A DNA stretch of 64,000 nt from Comamonas serinivorans. Its GTDB lineage: Bacteria; Pseudomonadota; Gammaproteobacteria; Burkholderiales; Burkholderiaceae_C. The position numbers and the translations under genes are program-made. The stretch covers positions 1,922,001 to 1,986,000 of the forward strand of contig NZ_CP021455.1 in assembly GCF_002158865.1 (NCBI RefSeq), written 5' to 3'. Position 1 is the first letter of the stretch, and each line of letters opens with the position of its first letter. Of the stretch, positions 1 through 8,048 are shown in pieces. Below the pieces are notes generated by a model that saw only the letters and a program-made list of their open reading frames with translations, ran no database searches and was not told the origin of the DNA.

Positions 1-1
1 G

Positions 2-43
2 GGCCAGGTGTCGGCCGCCGTGAAGGCCGCGCTGAGCCGCTGA
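2..43 (+). CDS. 3' end of an unidentified gene (partial)
   Basis: Reading from base 2 gives GQVSAAVKAALSR and then TGA at 41-43. The codons are GC-ending like the genes around it, which fits the tail of a real plus-strand gene cut by the window edge. Thirteen residues are too few to identify a family. It would be convergent with the sirtuin gene, with a dispersed repeat copy between them. A chance open frame is possible. Confidence 0.4.
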   Translation, partial: GQVSAAVKAALSR

Positions 44-216
44 GCGCCTGCGTCACCGGCTGCGAGGTGCCTGCCGAGGCCGCGTGGCCGCTTGTCACCG
101 CGGTCCTGCGCGGTGGTCGGCGGCTGGCGTGCGGCAAGCGTGGCACGGGGTGCCACCGGACCTCGGCTGTCTGGCATGAGCCCGGCGCGTTGGTCATGCG
201 TGGTCAGTCCATTCAT

Positions 217-270
217 GGCAGTACGACTCGCTGCCGTTGATCTGTACAACGACCAATGGTATATACCCGT
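217..270. repeat. Dispersed GTAT-N38-ATAC repeat, copy 1
   Basis: Left arm GGCAGTAC (GTAC at 221-224), right arm ATATACCC (ATAC at 263-266), spacer 38 nt. The inner arms CGTT/AACG are shifted one base relative to other copies. It sits between the partial plus-strand gene and the convergent sirtuin gene. One of the more diverged copies. Confidence 0.65.
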
Positions 271-278
271 TGAATCTG

Positions 279-1022
279 TCAATCCAGCAACGCGGGCAGC
301 AGCTGCGCCGACGGGCCGCGCAGCAGCTGGTGCGCCACGTCGTCCAACTGGCTGGGGGCCGGGTTCACGACCACCACGCGCGCGCCTCGTTGACGGGCGA
401 TGTGGGCCAAGCCTGCGGCGGGGTGCACCGCGCCTGCCGTGCCCACCACCAGCATCAGCTCGCAGGCCTGTGCCGCCCGTTCCGCCGCGGCGAAGGTGGC
501 TTGCGGCAAGGCTTCGCCAAACCACACCACGCCGGGACGCACCCGGTTGCCACAGGTGGCGCAGACCGGCGGCTGGCCCGCCAGGGCCTGGTTCAGGTCG
601 CAACAGGCGCGTGGCCGATCCAGCCAGCGGTTGTCGAACAGATCGCCATGCAGGCCCAGCACGTCAGGGCTGCCGGCGCGCTGGTGCAGGCCGTCCACGT
701 TCTGCGTGATGAGCGTGAGCACCTCCGGCCGGCGCTGCGCAAACCGGGCCAGGGCCTGGTGGCCGGCATTGGGCCCGACCTGCATCAGCAGCTCGCGGCG
801 GTACTGGTACCAGGCCCACACGCGCTCGGGCGCGGCGCGAAAGCCGGCTTCGGTGGCCATGTCCTCGGGTCGGAACTGCGCCCAATAGCCGGTCTGCACG
901 TCGCGAAAGGTGGGCACACCGGACTCGGCGCTGACGCCGGCACCCGTCAACACGGCGATGCGGCGGGCGTCGTGCACCCAGGCGCGGACGCGAACCAGGT
1001 CGGGTGAAGGCGGTGGTGTCAT
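279..1022 (-). CDS. NAD-dependent protein deacylase, class III sirtuin (Sir2/CobB family)
   Basis: Removes acyl groups from protein lysines while consuming NAD+, giving nicotinamide and O-acyl-ADP-ribose in the cytoplasm. The 247-residue frame shows the NAD motif TGAGVSAESGVPTFR (26-40), TQNVDGLH (107-113), the catalytic His125 in LHGD, and zinc cysteines at 140/141 and 154/157 (CATC). Tyr72 and Arg75 form the YxxR pair that in SIRT5 and CobB binds succinyl/malonyl groups, so desuccinylase activity is likely. I chose ATG at 1022 because the conserved fold starts soon after it; the frame runs further upstream but that part has no sirtuin character. It lies 55 nt downstream of tenA on the same strand and is probably cotranscribed. 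Confidence 0.9.
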   Translation of the reverse strand: MTPPPSPDLVRVRAWVHDARRIAVLTGAGVSAESGVPTFRDVQTGYWAQFRPEDMATEAGFRAAPERVWAWYQYRRELLMQVGPNAGHQALARFAQRRPEVLTLITQNVDGLHQRAGSPDVLGLHGDLFDNRWLDRPRACCDLNQALAGQPPVCATCGNRVRPGVVWFGEALPQATFAAAERAAQACELMLVVGTAGAVHPAAGLAHIARQRGARVVVVNPAPSQLDDVAHQLLRGPSAQLLPALLD

Positions 1023-1077
1023 GCGGTCCGGGGCGGGTGACTGATTTGGGCGGTTGGTTTGACGAGCTTGGCCGGCA

Positions 1078-1746
1078 TCAGCGCGTGGGCCAGCTGCCCA
1101 GGCGGTAGGCGCTGTCCCAGAACATCCACTCCAGCTCGGCCGAGTAGCGGTAGGCCTGCGCCATGCGTTCGCGCGTGGCCGCGTCGGCGGCTTCGGCCAG
1201 GCGGTCGATGGTGGCGATGACCCCGCGCACCGCGGCGTGGAAGTCCTCGCCCGCATAGGTGTCCACCCAGGCCTGATACGGGTTGTTGGCGGCCGAGCGG
1301 CTGTGGATGTCGCGGCCCACTTCGGCGTAGATCCAGAAGCAGGGCAACAGGCCGGCCAGCGCCACGGGGTAGGACTCGGACCAGCTGTTGGCGATCAGGA
1401 AGCTGGTGTAGTGGTGGCAAGCGGGGGACAGCGGCGTAGCGGCGAACGTGTCGGGCGCGATGCCGAAGTCGCGCATGAAGCCGCCATGCAGCTTGCGTTC
1501 CTCGACCACGGCCTCCTGGGCCGCCTGGGCGAACTGCACCACGCCCTCGGCGTTGTCGGCCTTGGCGGCGGCCACGGCCAGCGCGCGCCCATAGGCGACC
1601 AGGTAATGCGCATCCTGGATCATGTAATGGCAAAAGCGCTCGGCGCTGAGCGTGCCCGCGGCCAGCTCCTGGTTGAAGGGCAGGGCGAGCGTGCGCTCGA
1701 ACAAGGGCAGGTTGGCTTGCCAGACGGCGGTGGAGAAGGCGGACAT
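1078..1746 (-). CDS. tenA: Aminopyrimidine aminohydrolase / thiaminase II, TenA family
   Basis: Hydrolyses aminopyrimidine breakdown products of thiamin (salvage to HMP) and, more weakly, thiamin itself. The 222-residue protein matches the family length. It has the expected active-site set: Asp45 in MIQDAHYL, the nucleophile Cys136 in GLLPCFWIY, and Glu206 in SAELEWMFW near the C-terminus. ATG at 1746 begins MSAFSTAVWQANLPLFERT, the usual TenA start; the 17 extra in-frame codons upstream do not look like TenA. No TPP riboswitch core is visible upstream. No other thiamin gene is nearby; its downstream partner is the sirtuin gene. Confidence 0.92.
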   Translation of the reverse strand: MSAFSTAVWQANLPLFERTLALPFNQELAAGTLSAERFCHYMIQDAHYLVAYGRALAVAAAKADNAEGVVQFAQAAQEAVVEERKLHGGFMRDFGIAPDTFAATPLSPACHHYTSFLIANSWSESYPVALAGLLPCFWIYAEVGRDIHSRSAANNPYQAWVDTYAGEDFHAAVRGVIATIDRLAEAADAATRERMAQAYRYSAELEWMFWDSAYRLGSWPTR

Positions 1747-1966
1747 GCAAACAGGAAGGGAGGCGCAACCGGAGGATGCGGGACACGAAATGGCCAACGG
1801 GCGCGGACCGTCAACAGCGCGGGCGGCCAGCTGACCCGTGGCGTCGCGATGCAGCGACGCGGCAATCAGGCCTGGATTGGACCATGCGCGACGGGTTCGA
1901 CGGACCCGGCCGAGGCTGGCGCGCAGCAGCGCATGCGTTAGAAACGCGTGCGTGGATGAAAGTGTG

Positions 1967-2020
1967 GGCAGTATGCATCAATTGCCGTCATGACGATAAC
2001 GGGAATGGCCTCATACTGCC
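1967..2020. repeat. Dispersed GTAT-N38-ATAC repeat, copy 2
   Basis: Outer arms GGCAGTATG and CATACTGCC (GTAT 1971-1974, ATAC 2013-2016, spacer 38). The outer arms are a perfect 9-bp inverted repeat. Inner arms CCGT/ACGG. The right end runs directly into a TTGCC microsatellite. Confidence 0.85.
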
Positions 2021-2060
2021 TTGCCTTGCCTTGCCTTGCCTTGCCTTGCCTTGCCTTGCC
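2021..2060. repeat. Pentanucleotide microsatellite (TTGCC)8
   Basis: Eight perfect tandem TTGCC units, followed by a degenerate TTGAC. The array starts at the end of repeat copy 2, whose terminal TGCC looks like the seed. It ends 6 nt beyond the stop codon of the acyl-CoA synthetase, so length changes would alter only the 3' untranslated region. Confidence 0.95.
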
Positions 2061-2066
2061 TTGACC

Positions 2067-3710
2067 TCAGACGTCGATGGCGGCGACAGAGCCCGCGCGC
2101 TTGCGCAGCTCGAACTTCTGGATCTTGCCGGTGCTGGTCTTGGGCACCTCGCCAAAGACGACGGCCCGGGGCACCTTGAAGCCGGCCAGCTGCTGTTTGC
2201 AGTGGGCGATGATGTCGGCTTCGCTCACGCGGGCGCCCGCGCGCAGCTCGATGAAGGCGCAGGGCGTTTCGCCCCACTTGGCATCGGGCATGGCCACGAC
2301 GGCGGCGGCCACCACGTCGGGGTGGCGGTACAGCACGTCCTCGACCTCGATCGAGGAGATGTTCTCGCCGCCCGAGATGATGATGTCCTTGCTGCGGTCC
2401 TTGATCTTGATGTAGCCGTCGGGGTACTGCACCGCCAGGTCACCGGTGTGGAACCAGCCGCCTTCGAACGCCTTGCGCGTGGCGCTGGGGTTCTTCAGGT
2501 AGCCCTTCATGGCGATGTTGCCGCGGAACATGATCTCGCCCATGGTTTCGCCGTCCCAGGGCACGGGCGCCAGGGTGTCGGGGTCCAGCACGCGCGCGGT
2601 GCGCTGCAGGCTGGCGTGCACGCCCTGGCGCGCGTTGAGGGCGGCGCGTTCGCCCACGCTGGTCTGGCCCCAGGCCTCGTGCTTGGCGCACACCGTGGCC
2701 GGGCCGTAGGTCTCGGTCAGGCCGTAGACGTGCGTCAGGTGGATGCCCATGGCCTCCATGCCTTCGATCATCGACGCCGGGGGCGCCGCGCCAGCCACCA
2801 GCGCCTGGATGCCGGCGGGCAGCCCGGCCTTCAGCTCGGCCGGGGCGCTGACCAGCAGGCCATGCACGATGGGGGCGCTGCAGTAGTGCGTCACCCCCTG
2901 CGTGCGCATGGCGTCCAGCATCGAGGCCGCGTCGACGCGGCGCAGGCACACGTTCACGCCCACGCGCTGGGCCAGCGTCCACGGAAAGCACCAGCCGTTG
3001 CAGTGGAACATGGGCAAGGTCCACAGGTAGACGGGAAAACGCGGCATGTCCCAGTCCAGCACGTTGTTCACGGCGTTCAGCGCCGCGCCCCGGTGGTGGT
3101 AGACCACGCCCTTGGGGTCGCCCGTGGTGCCGCTGGTGTAGTTCAGCGCGATCGCGTCCCACTCGTCCTCGGGCCACAGCCAGTCAAAGCCGGGGTCGCC
3201 GCTGGCGACGAAGGCGTCGTAGTCGTCGCCTGCCAGCGGGCTGACGGGGCCGCTGAACAGCGTGTCGGCCACGTGGATCACGCGCAGCGGCGCGGTGGAC
3301 CGGCGCAAGGGCAGGGCCCGGGCCACCACGGGGGCGAATTCGGGGTCGACGATGAGGACCTTGGCCTCGCCGTGGTCCAGCATGAAGGCCACGGTCTCGG
3401 GGTCCAGGCGCGTGTTCAGTGTGTTCAGCACCGCGCCGGCCATGGGGATGCCGAAATGCGCCTCCACCATGGGCGGGGTGTTGGGCAGCATCACGGCCAC
3501 GGTGTCGTTCTTGCCCACGCCAGCCTGCTGCAGGGCGCTGGCCAGCTGGCGGCAGCGCGTGTAGGTCTGGCCCCAGGTGCGGCGCAGGTCGCCATGCACC
3601 ACGGCCAGGCGATCGGGGTAGACCTCGGCGGCGCGCTGGATGAAGGCCAGCGGCGTCAGCGGGGCGTGGTTGGCGGGGTTCTGGGGCAGGTCCTGGTCGT
3701 AGGGGCTCAT
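2067..3710 (-). CDS. Fatty-acyl-CoA synthetase (AMP-binding, DmdB-like)
   Basis: Activates a carboxylic acid to its CoA thioester through an acyl-AMP intermediate. The 547-residue protein carries the P-loop TSGTTGDPKGVVYHHRG, the A5-type YGLTETYGPATVC, the hinge/A8 region IKDRSKDIIISGGENISS, and a C-terminal PKTSTGKIQKFELR lysine motif. The length and the YHHRGA variant fit the acyl-CoA synthetase / methylmercaptopropionyl-CoA ligase group (medium- or short-chain acids). ATG at 3710 gives MSPYDQDLPQNPANHAPLTP and has a GGAG about 9 nt upstream. The substrate cannot be fixed from sequence. Confidence 0.88.
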   Translation of the reverse strand: MSPYDQDLPQNPANHAPLTPLAFIQRAAEVYPDRLAVVHGDLRRTWGQTYTRCRQLASALQQAGVGKNDTVAVMLPNTPPMVEAHFGIPMAGAVLNTLNTRLDPETVAFMLDHGEAKVLIVDPEFAPVVARALPLRRSTAPLRVIHVADTLFSGPVSPLAGDDYDAFVASGDPGFDWLWPEDEWDAIALNYTSGTTGDPKGVVYHHRGAALNAVNNVLDWDMPRFPVYLWTLPMFHCNGWCFPWTLAQRVGVNVCLRRVDAASMLDAMRTQGVTHYCSAPIVHGLLVSAPAELKAGLPAGIQALVAGAAPPASMIEGMEAMGIHLTHVYGLTETYGPATVCAKHEAWGQTSVGERAALNARQGVHASLQRTARVLDPDTLAPVPWDGETMGEIMFRGNIAMKGYLKNPSATRKAFEGGWFHTGDLAVQYPDGYIKIKDRSKDIIISGGENISSIEVEDVLYRHPDVVAAAVVAMPDAKWGETPCAFIELRAGARVSEADIIAHCKQQLAGFKVPRAVVFGEVPKTSTGKIQKFELRKRAGSVAAIDV

Positions 3711-4028
3711 GAAGGTCTCCGAGGTGCGCGTCGGGTGGGCATCTTGCACCAAAGCGCCCGCGCGGCGGCCCCTGGGCGACGCCATGGCACGATTCGTCAC
3801 AAGCCTGTCCAGCATGGTCACGCGCCCGGCACGTGCGGGTGTTCGCAGCGCGCTGGTGCAGCTGTGGAGCATGCATCAGGGGTATGCGCCTGTTCCCGTC
3901 GTGGCCTAAACGAGAGTGGTGCATACCCCTAAGTGATGGGTGTGGCCGGAGGCGTCGTCCCCTGGGCCGTGCAGATCTGGCGCGCGATGTCGCCAGGTCC
4001 GCCGCGAGGCTCGCCTTCAGACCTGCCG
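3711..4028. other. Intergenic region between LOG gene and acyl-CoA synthetase
   Basis: About 318 nt between two minus-strand genes. It contains repeat copy 3 (3878-3930). The promoter of the acyl-CoA synthetase should lie here, but I see no hexamers good enough to call. Confidence 0.5.
3878..3930. repeat. Dispersed GTAT-N37-ATAC repeat, copy 3
   Basis: Outer arms AGGGGTATGC and GCATACCCCT form a perfect 10-bp inverted repeat (GTAT 3882-3885, ATAC 3923-3926). The spacer is 37 nt, one shorter than most copies. Inner CGT/ACG. Confidence 0.85.
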
Positions 4029-4919
4029 TCAGGCCGCGACGGGGATGGCGTCGTTGCGCAGCTCGTAGAAGCTGCGGATCGCTTCCCAGGCGGCTTCGGG
4101 CGTGTCGACGATGGTCATCAGCTCCACGTCCTCGGGCGAGATCATGCCTTCCTCGACCAGCAGCTTGAAGTTGATCAGCTGACCCCAGAAGTCCGAGCCG
4201 AACAGCACGATGGGCACGCGCTTGGCCTTGTGGGTTTGCACCAGGGTGGTGACCTCGAACAGCTCGTCCAGCGTGCCGAAGCCGCCGGGGAACACCACCA
4301 GGGCCTTGGCGCGCATCATGAAATGCATCTTGCGCAGGGCGAAGTAATGGAACTTGAACGACAGCCCCGGCGTGATGTAGGGGTTGCCGTTCTGCTCGTG
4401 CGGCAGCGTGATGTTCAGGCCCACGGTGGGCATGCCGGCGTCGTAGGCGCCGCGGTTGGCCGCCTCCATGATGCCGGGGCCACCGCCGGTGCAGATGTGC
4501 ACGCGCTCGGTGTCGGGCTGGGTCTTGCTGAACTCGGCCACCAGGCGGCCAAAGGCGCGCGCCTGTTCGTAGCGCGCCGCGCCCTTGGCGGCGCGCTTGG
4601 CGGCGGCGATGTCGGCGGGGGCGTGCGTCCGGCCGGCCAGCGTGGCCAGCTCGTTGGCGCGCTCGGGCGAGGGCAGGCGGGCGCTGCCGTAGACCACGAT
4701 GGTGTGGTGGATGCCGGCGGCCTGCTGGCCCAGTTCGGGCTTCAGCAACTCGAGCTGAAACCGGATGCCCCGCGTCTCCACGCGCAACAGGAACTCGGGA
4801 TCGGCGAACGCCAGGCGGTTGGAATCGGGCTGCAGCGAGACGCCCTCGTCGGCCTGCGCCTGCAATTCGGCCCAGGCGTCGGCCAGGCGTTGCTGTTTGA
4901 TGTCTTGCGTGGTTTCCAT
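4029..4919 (-). CDS. LOG-family nucleotide 5'-monophosphate phosphoribohydrolase (TIGR00730-type)
   Basis: Members of this family (LOG/PpnN, formerly mis-called lysine decarboxylases) cleave the N-glycosidic bond of nucleoside monophosphates. The 296-residue protein shows the Rossmann start TIVVYGSAR (73-81), the GGGPGIMEAANRGA loop (145-158), Arg196-Lys197, and the diagnostic PGGFGTLDE at 211-219. ATG at 4919 was chosen because MET-TQDIKQQR starts the soluble domain; the in-frame extension upstream overlaps the efp terminator. Whether its substrate is a cytokinin precursor or a general purine nucleotide is unknown. Confidence 0.88.
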   Translation of the reverse strand: METTQDIKQQRLADAWAELQAQADEGVSLQPDSNRLAFADPEFLLRVETRGIRFQLELLKPELGQQAAGIHHTIVVYGSARLPSPERANELATLAGRTHAPADIAAAKRAAKGAARYEQARAFGRLVAEFSKTQPDTERVHICTGGGPGIMEAANRGAYDAGMPTVGLNITLPHEQNGNPYITPGLSFKFHYFALRKMHFMMRAKALVVFPGGFGTLDELFEVTTLVQTHKAKRVPIVLFGSDFWGQLINFKLLVEEGMISPEDVELMTIVDTPEAAWEAIRSFYELRNDAIPVAA

Positions 4920-4982
4920 GTGGCTGTGGTCAAGGAAGAAAAAGGCGACACGCCGGGAGGCGCGCGTCGCGTGCGGTCCGGC

Positions 4983-5014
4983 CAAAAAAAAGGCCCCCAA
5001 AGACCGTCTTTGGG
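4983..5014 (-). terminator. Rho-independent terminator of efp
   Basis: On the minus strand an 8-bp perfect stem (CCCAAAGA, loop CGG, TCTTTGGG; 4996-5014) is followed within a few bases by eight U (plus-strand A run 4984-4991). It lies about 43 nt past the efp stop and just before the LOG gene start, so it should separate the two genes. Confidence 0.85.
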
Positions 5015-5056
5015 AGCCTGGGCATCGAGTATGCGCCGGCAGGGGCCGTGGCAGAC

Positions 5057-5611
5057 TCAGACGCGTTTGCGGTACTCGCCGGTGCGCGTGTCGATTTCGA
5101 TCTTATCGCCTTGCGCCACGAACAACGGCACCTGCACTTCATAGCCGGTGGCGATCTTGGCGGGCTTCAGCACTTTGCCCGAGGTGTCGCCCTTGACGGC
5201 CGGCTCGGTCCAGGTGATTTCGCGCACCACGGTGGTGGGCAGTTCAACCGAGATGGCCTTGCCGTCGTAGAACACCACTTCGGCGGCCATGCCGTCTTCG
5301 AGGTAGTTCAGGGCGTCGCCCATGTTCTCGGCTTCGACTTCGTACTGGTTGTACTCGGCGTCCATCAGCACGTACATCGGGTCGGCGAAGTAGGAGTAGG
5401 TGCACTCCTTCTTGTCCAGCACGATGTTCTCGATCTTGTCGTCGGCCTTGAACACGGCTTCCGAGTTGAAGTTGTTGAGCAGGCTCTTCATCTTCATGCG
5501 CACGGTGGCAGCACCGCGGCCGCCGCGGCTGTACTCGGTCTTGAGCACGACCACGGGGTCCTTGCCTTGCATGATGACGTTGCCGGCGCGAATTTCCTGA
5601 GCGATTTTCAT
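5057..5611 (-). CDS. efp: Translation elongation factor P
   Basis: Relieves ribosome stalling at polyproline stretches by binding between the P and E sites. The 184-residue protein has the normal length and three-domain layout. The tip of domain I reads SRGGRGAATV with Arg32 at the modified position, as in EarP-dependent EF-Ps, rather than the lysine of EpmA-dependent ones. The EarP gene lies upstream on the same strand. ATG at 5611 gives the canonical MKIAQEIRAGN start. The gene ends in a strong terminator. Confidence 0.98.
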   Translation of the reverse strand: MKIAQEIRAGNVIMQGKDPVVVLKTEYSRGGRGAATVRMKMKSLLNNFNSEAVFKADDKIENIVLDKKECTYSYFADPMYVLMDAEYNQYEVEAENMGDALNYLEDGMAAEVVFYDGKAISVELPTTVVREITWTEPAVKGDTSGKVLKPAKIATGYEVQVPLFVAQGDKIEIDTRTGEYRKRV

Positions 5612-5945
5612 GGCGTAAAGGGGGTTGGTTGAGGGGGTTGGCCCGCCGCCAAGGGCGGTGCGCCTGATGCGGTTTGACACATCAGGCAGGGGCTGGCGGC
5701 TTGGTGCCGTTGCACAACGGCTGGCCAATCCACGAACGCCTGGGGCCTGCCCTGTCCCGCAAACGGGGGCGGACAGCCCTGGCGCGATGTGAAAACCAAA
5801 GCCCGCCATTGTATCGTTTTCCCGTCTTTGGCGGGGTTGCGCCTGTGGGGTACGGGTGCCGAAACCGGCCAGCCGCGCTGGCTCGGCTGCGCTCGGCAGG
5901 ACGCCCCAAGGCGGCGCGCAGGCCGCTAATGGGAAGGTCCGGCCG
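5612..5945. other. Intergenic region between earP and efp
   Basis: About 334 nt between two minus-strand genes. It holds a likely efp promoter (-10 at 5808-5813) and an 8-bp inverted repeat GCCTGATG/CATCAGGC (5662-5687) in what would be the efp leader. The hairpin has no U run on either strand, so it is not an obvious terminator. No gene seen. Confidence 0.5.
5808..5842 (-). promoter_or_regulatory. Candidate efp promoter
   Basis: On the minus strand, TACAAT (5813-5808) is a near-consensus -10. The region 17 nt upstream is only a weak -35. The call rests on the -10 match and the position about 200 nt upstream of efp. Confidence 0.35.
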
Positions 5946-7148
5946 TCAGTCGCCTGGGGCCGGGTGCCGGGCCACGAAGTCCAGCAAGCCGGTCACCAGG
6001 TCCGGTTGCGCGGCCAGCCGCGCCTGGGCATCCGCCAGACAGGCCTGCCAGTCGCCCCAGTGGCCGGGCGTCAGCGCTGGCGGGGGCTCAGAGGTGATGC
6101 CATTCCAGCTCAGGTGCAGGGCGACCAGCGAGGCGGGCGCCTGCAGCCAGTCCAGGAAGGCGCGCAGCTTGTCGTGGTGGGCGTCGTCGTCCTGCGGGTA
6201 GATGTGCCAGACCAGGGGCTGGCCCGCGCGCAGGGCGCTGACGAGCGAATCCTCGCCGCGCACGAAATTCAGGTCGGCGCCGGCCAGCAGCGCATCGAAG
6301 GCCTCCTGGCTCACGTGCGGCAGCTGGCGCTGCTGGTGGACGCTGCGGCCCAGCGGGTGCCAACCCGCATCGTCGGCCACCGGGGGGGCCACCGCCACGC
6401 CCATGGCCTCCAGCGCCTGGGCAAAGGCACGTGCCGGCCGGCCCGGCATGACCTGCCAGCGCAGCCGCCAGTCGCGGCTGTCCATCAGGCTGGCCAGCAA
6501 GGGCTGCAGGCCAGGCGGCTCATAGCAGAACAGGTTGCACGTCAAGGTCTGCGGGCTGTCCGACGGGTCGGCGTCGATGGAGACACGCGGCCGATCGGCC
6601 GCTGCCGGGTGGGCCAGCAGCAGCCCGCCGGTGTCGGGTGTGAAGCCCGGAAAGTAGAACCATTTGGTCCAGCCCCGGGCCGGGCCGCTGCCCACGGGCG
6701 AGGGCAGGCCGTGGCTGCGCGCCACATAGGCTTCGGCCGACAGGTACTCCAGGTTCAGCCAGACCGGCCGCCCGGTGTGGCTGGCCTGCGCCACGCCGTG
6801 GGCGATGAATTCGGGCGGCAGCTCGCAGCCGAACAGCTCCACCCACACCTGAGCGGGTGGCAGCTGGGCCAGGAGCGCGGCGTCGCTGGCGTCTGCCCAG
6901 GGCAGCACGGTGATGGCCGGCGCCCCGCTGGGCATCGGGAGCCCGGTGCGGGTGGCGCTGGCCAGCGGCAGATCGGGGGCCATCCAGCTCAGGGCCGATG
7001 CATCGTCCACCCACAGGCGCACGCGCACGCCACGGGCAACCAGCTGGCGCGCCAGCCGCAGGGCCACGCCGAGGTCGCCGTGGTTGTCGATCACGCGGCA
7101 GAACAGGTCCCAGCACGGTGGGGCAGTTGGGGGTGAGGCAGGCGTCAT
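5946..7148 (-). CDS. earP: EF-P arginine rhamnosyltransferase EarP
   Basis: Transfers L-rhamnose from dTDP-rhamnose to Arg32 of EF-P (GT-B fold, GT104 family). In the 400-residue protein the N-terminal motif WDLFCRVIDNHGDLG carries Asp21 and Asp25, equivalent to the essential aspartates of characterised EarPs. The C-terminal VRGEDS (296-301) holds Glu299 and Asp300, the nucleotide-sugar and catalytic region. HIYPQDDDAH follows as expected. It precedes efp on the same strand, the usual arrangement, although about 330 nt separates them. The start at 7148 is the first ATG before the conserved motif. Confidence 0.95.
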   Translation of the reverse strand: MTPASPPTAPPCWDLFCRVIDNHGDLGVALRLARQLVARGVRVRLWVDDASALSWMAPDLPLASATRTGLPMPSGAPAITVLPWADASDAALLAQLPPAQVWVELFGCELPPEFIAHGVAQASHTGRPVWLNLEYLSAEAYVARSHGLPSPVGSGPARGWTKWFYFPGFTPDTGGLLLAHPAAADRPRVSIDADPSDSPQTLTCNLFCYEPPGLQPLLASLMDSRDWRLRWQVMPGRPARAFAQALEAMGVAVAPPVADDAGWHPLGRSVHQQRQLPHVSQEAFDALLAGADLNFVRGEDSLVSALRAGQPLVWHIYPQDDDAHHDKLRAFLDWLQAPASLVALHLSWNGITSEPPPALTPGHWGDWQACLADAQARLAAQPDLVTGLLDFVARHPAPGD

Positions 7149-7385
7149 GAGGCGAAGCGGGAAAGTCGGTGCGGACGGAACGGGGTGAAACCGCGGACGC
7201 GGAAGAGGCCGGCGCGGGCCATGGCCCGGCCGGGCTGCGCCGGGTGTTGATCTGGGTCAGAGCAGGTCGGCGCGAAAGCCCGAACAATGGGCCAACCCGA
7301 CCCCGGGATCGCCCGAACCGGGCCCGCTCACGCAACCGGCTGGTTCGAACCCTGGGCCGGCCCCTTCAACCAGCAGGAATTTCGC

Positions 7386-7898
7386 ATGGCCTACATCGAT
7401 TGGACGCCCGATCTGGACACCGGCATCCACGAGATTGATGTGCAGCACCGCCGCATTGTCGACTACATCAATCGCCTGAACAGCGCCCGCATGGGCAGCG
7501 ACCGCGCCGCCATCGGTGCCGTGATCGAGGAAACCATCGACTACACGCTGTCGCACTTCGCGTTCGAAGAGGCGCTGATGGTCGACGCGGGCTACCTCTA
7601 CAGCGGTCCGCACAAGCGCGTGCACGAGCTGTTCACCAAGCGCGTGACCGAATTCCGCACCCGCTTCGAGGCCGGCGAAGACATCGCCGACGAGTTGCAC
7701 GGCATGCTGGGGCGCTGGCTCATCAACCACATCCGGGCCGATGACGTGGGCTACCTCGACGCGGTGAAGGCCCATGTGCGCAAGACGCAGTCCATCGAGG
7801 CCGACATGCGGGCACGCATCAAGCAAGAGGTGATCAGCGAGCTGAGCCAGTCGAAGTCGCAGGCGCCACGCGGCTGGTTTGCGCGCCTGTTCGGCTGA
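7386..7898 (+). CDS. Bacteriohemerythrin
   Basis: A four-helix O2-binding di-iron protein. The 170-residue frame shows the ligand set: His22 (DVQH), His57 and Glu61 (LSHFAFEE), His76 and His80 (GPHKRVH), then His115 and Asp120 (NHIRADD). ATG at 7386 begins MAYIDWTPDLDTGI, preceded by an AGGA-type ribosome site; upstream in-frame codons have no hemerythrin character. After the domain there is a 40-residue tail, rich in charged helix and ending GWFARLFG, that might contact a membrane or partner. No chemotaxis or kinase domain is attached, so oxygen storage, delivery or sensing are all possible. Confidence 0.92.
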   Translation: MAYIDWTPDLDTGIHEIDVQHRRIVDYINRLNSARMGSDRAAIGAVIEETIDYTLSHFAFEEALMVDAGYLYSGPHKRVHELFTKRVTEFRTRFEAGEDIADELHGMLGRWLINHIRADDVGYLDAVKAHVRKTQSIEADMRARIKQEVISELSQSKSQAPRGWFARLFG

Positions 7899-7924
7899 CG
7901 CCTGCAACGAGATGACAGGATGAT

Positions 7925-7977
7925 GGAGTATCAGGAAATTCCCGTTTTTTGTAGAACGGCAATGGGCTGATACTGCC
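7925..7977. repeat. Dispersed GTAT-N38-ATAC repeat, copy 4
   Basis: Arms GGAGTATCAG and CTGATACTGCC (GTAT 7928-7931, ATAC 7970-7973), spacer 38, inner CCGTT/AACGG. It sits between the convergent hemerythrin and aldehyde dehydrogenase genes, where a hairpin could act as a two-way terminator. Confidence 0.88.
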
Positions 7978-8048
7978 TCGCCAGTCAGCGCGCACCGCCA
8001 GTGGCGCTCGCGTGCGGCGGCGCGTTCCGCCTGGGACCGATCCCAGCC

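Larger units (their letters stand above)
1747..2066. other. Intergenic region upstream of tenA
   Basis: About 320 nt between the tenA start and the acyl-CoA synthetase stop. It holds repeat copy 2 (1967-2020) and a pentanucleotide microsatellite (2021-2060). The rest is GC-rich and I see no gene, riboswitch or convincing promoter. Confidence 0.6.

Noticed and set aside
1747..1966. TPP riboswitch upstream of tenA
   Set aside because: Neither the CTGAGA nor the ACC-TGAACCTGA-type core is present on the minus strand.
5026..5080. Possible further repeat copy (GAGTAT at 5027-5032, GTAC at 5072-5075)
   Set aside because: The spacing would be 39 nt, the flanks do not match either end type, and the right arm lies in the conserved end of efp. 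Probably chance.
7335..7350. GGTTCGAACC, resembling a tRNA T-loop
   Set aside because: No acceptor stem or anticodon arm can be folded around it, and it lies just before the hemerythrin start.
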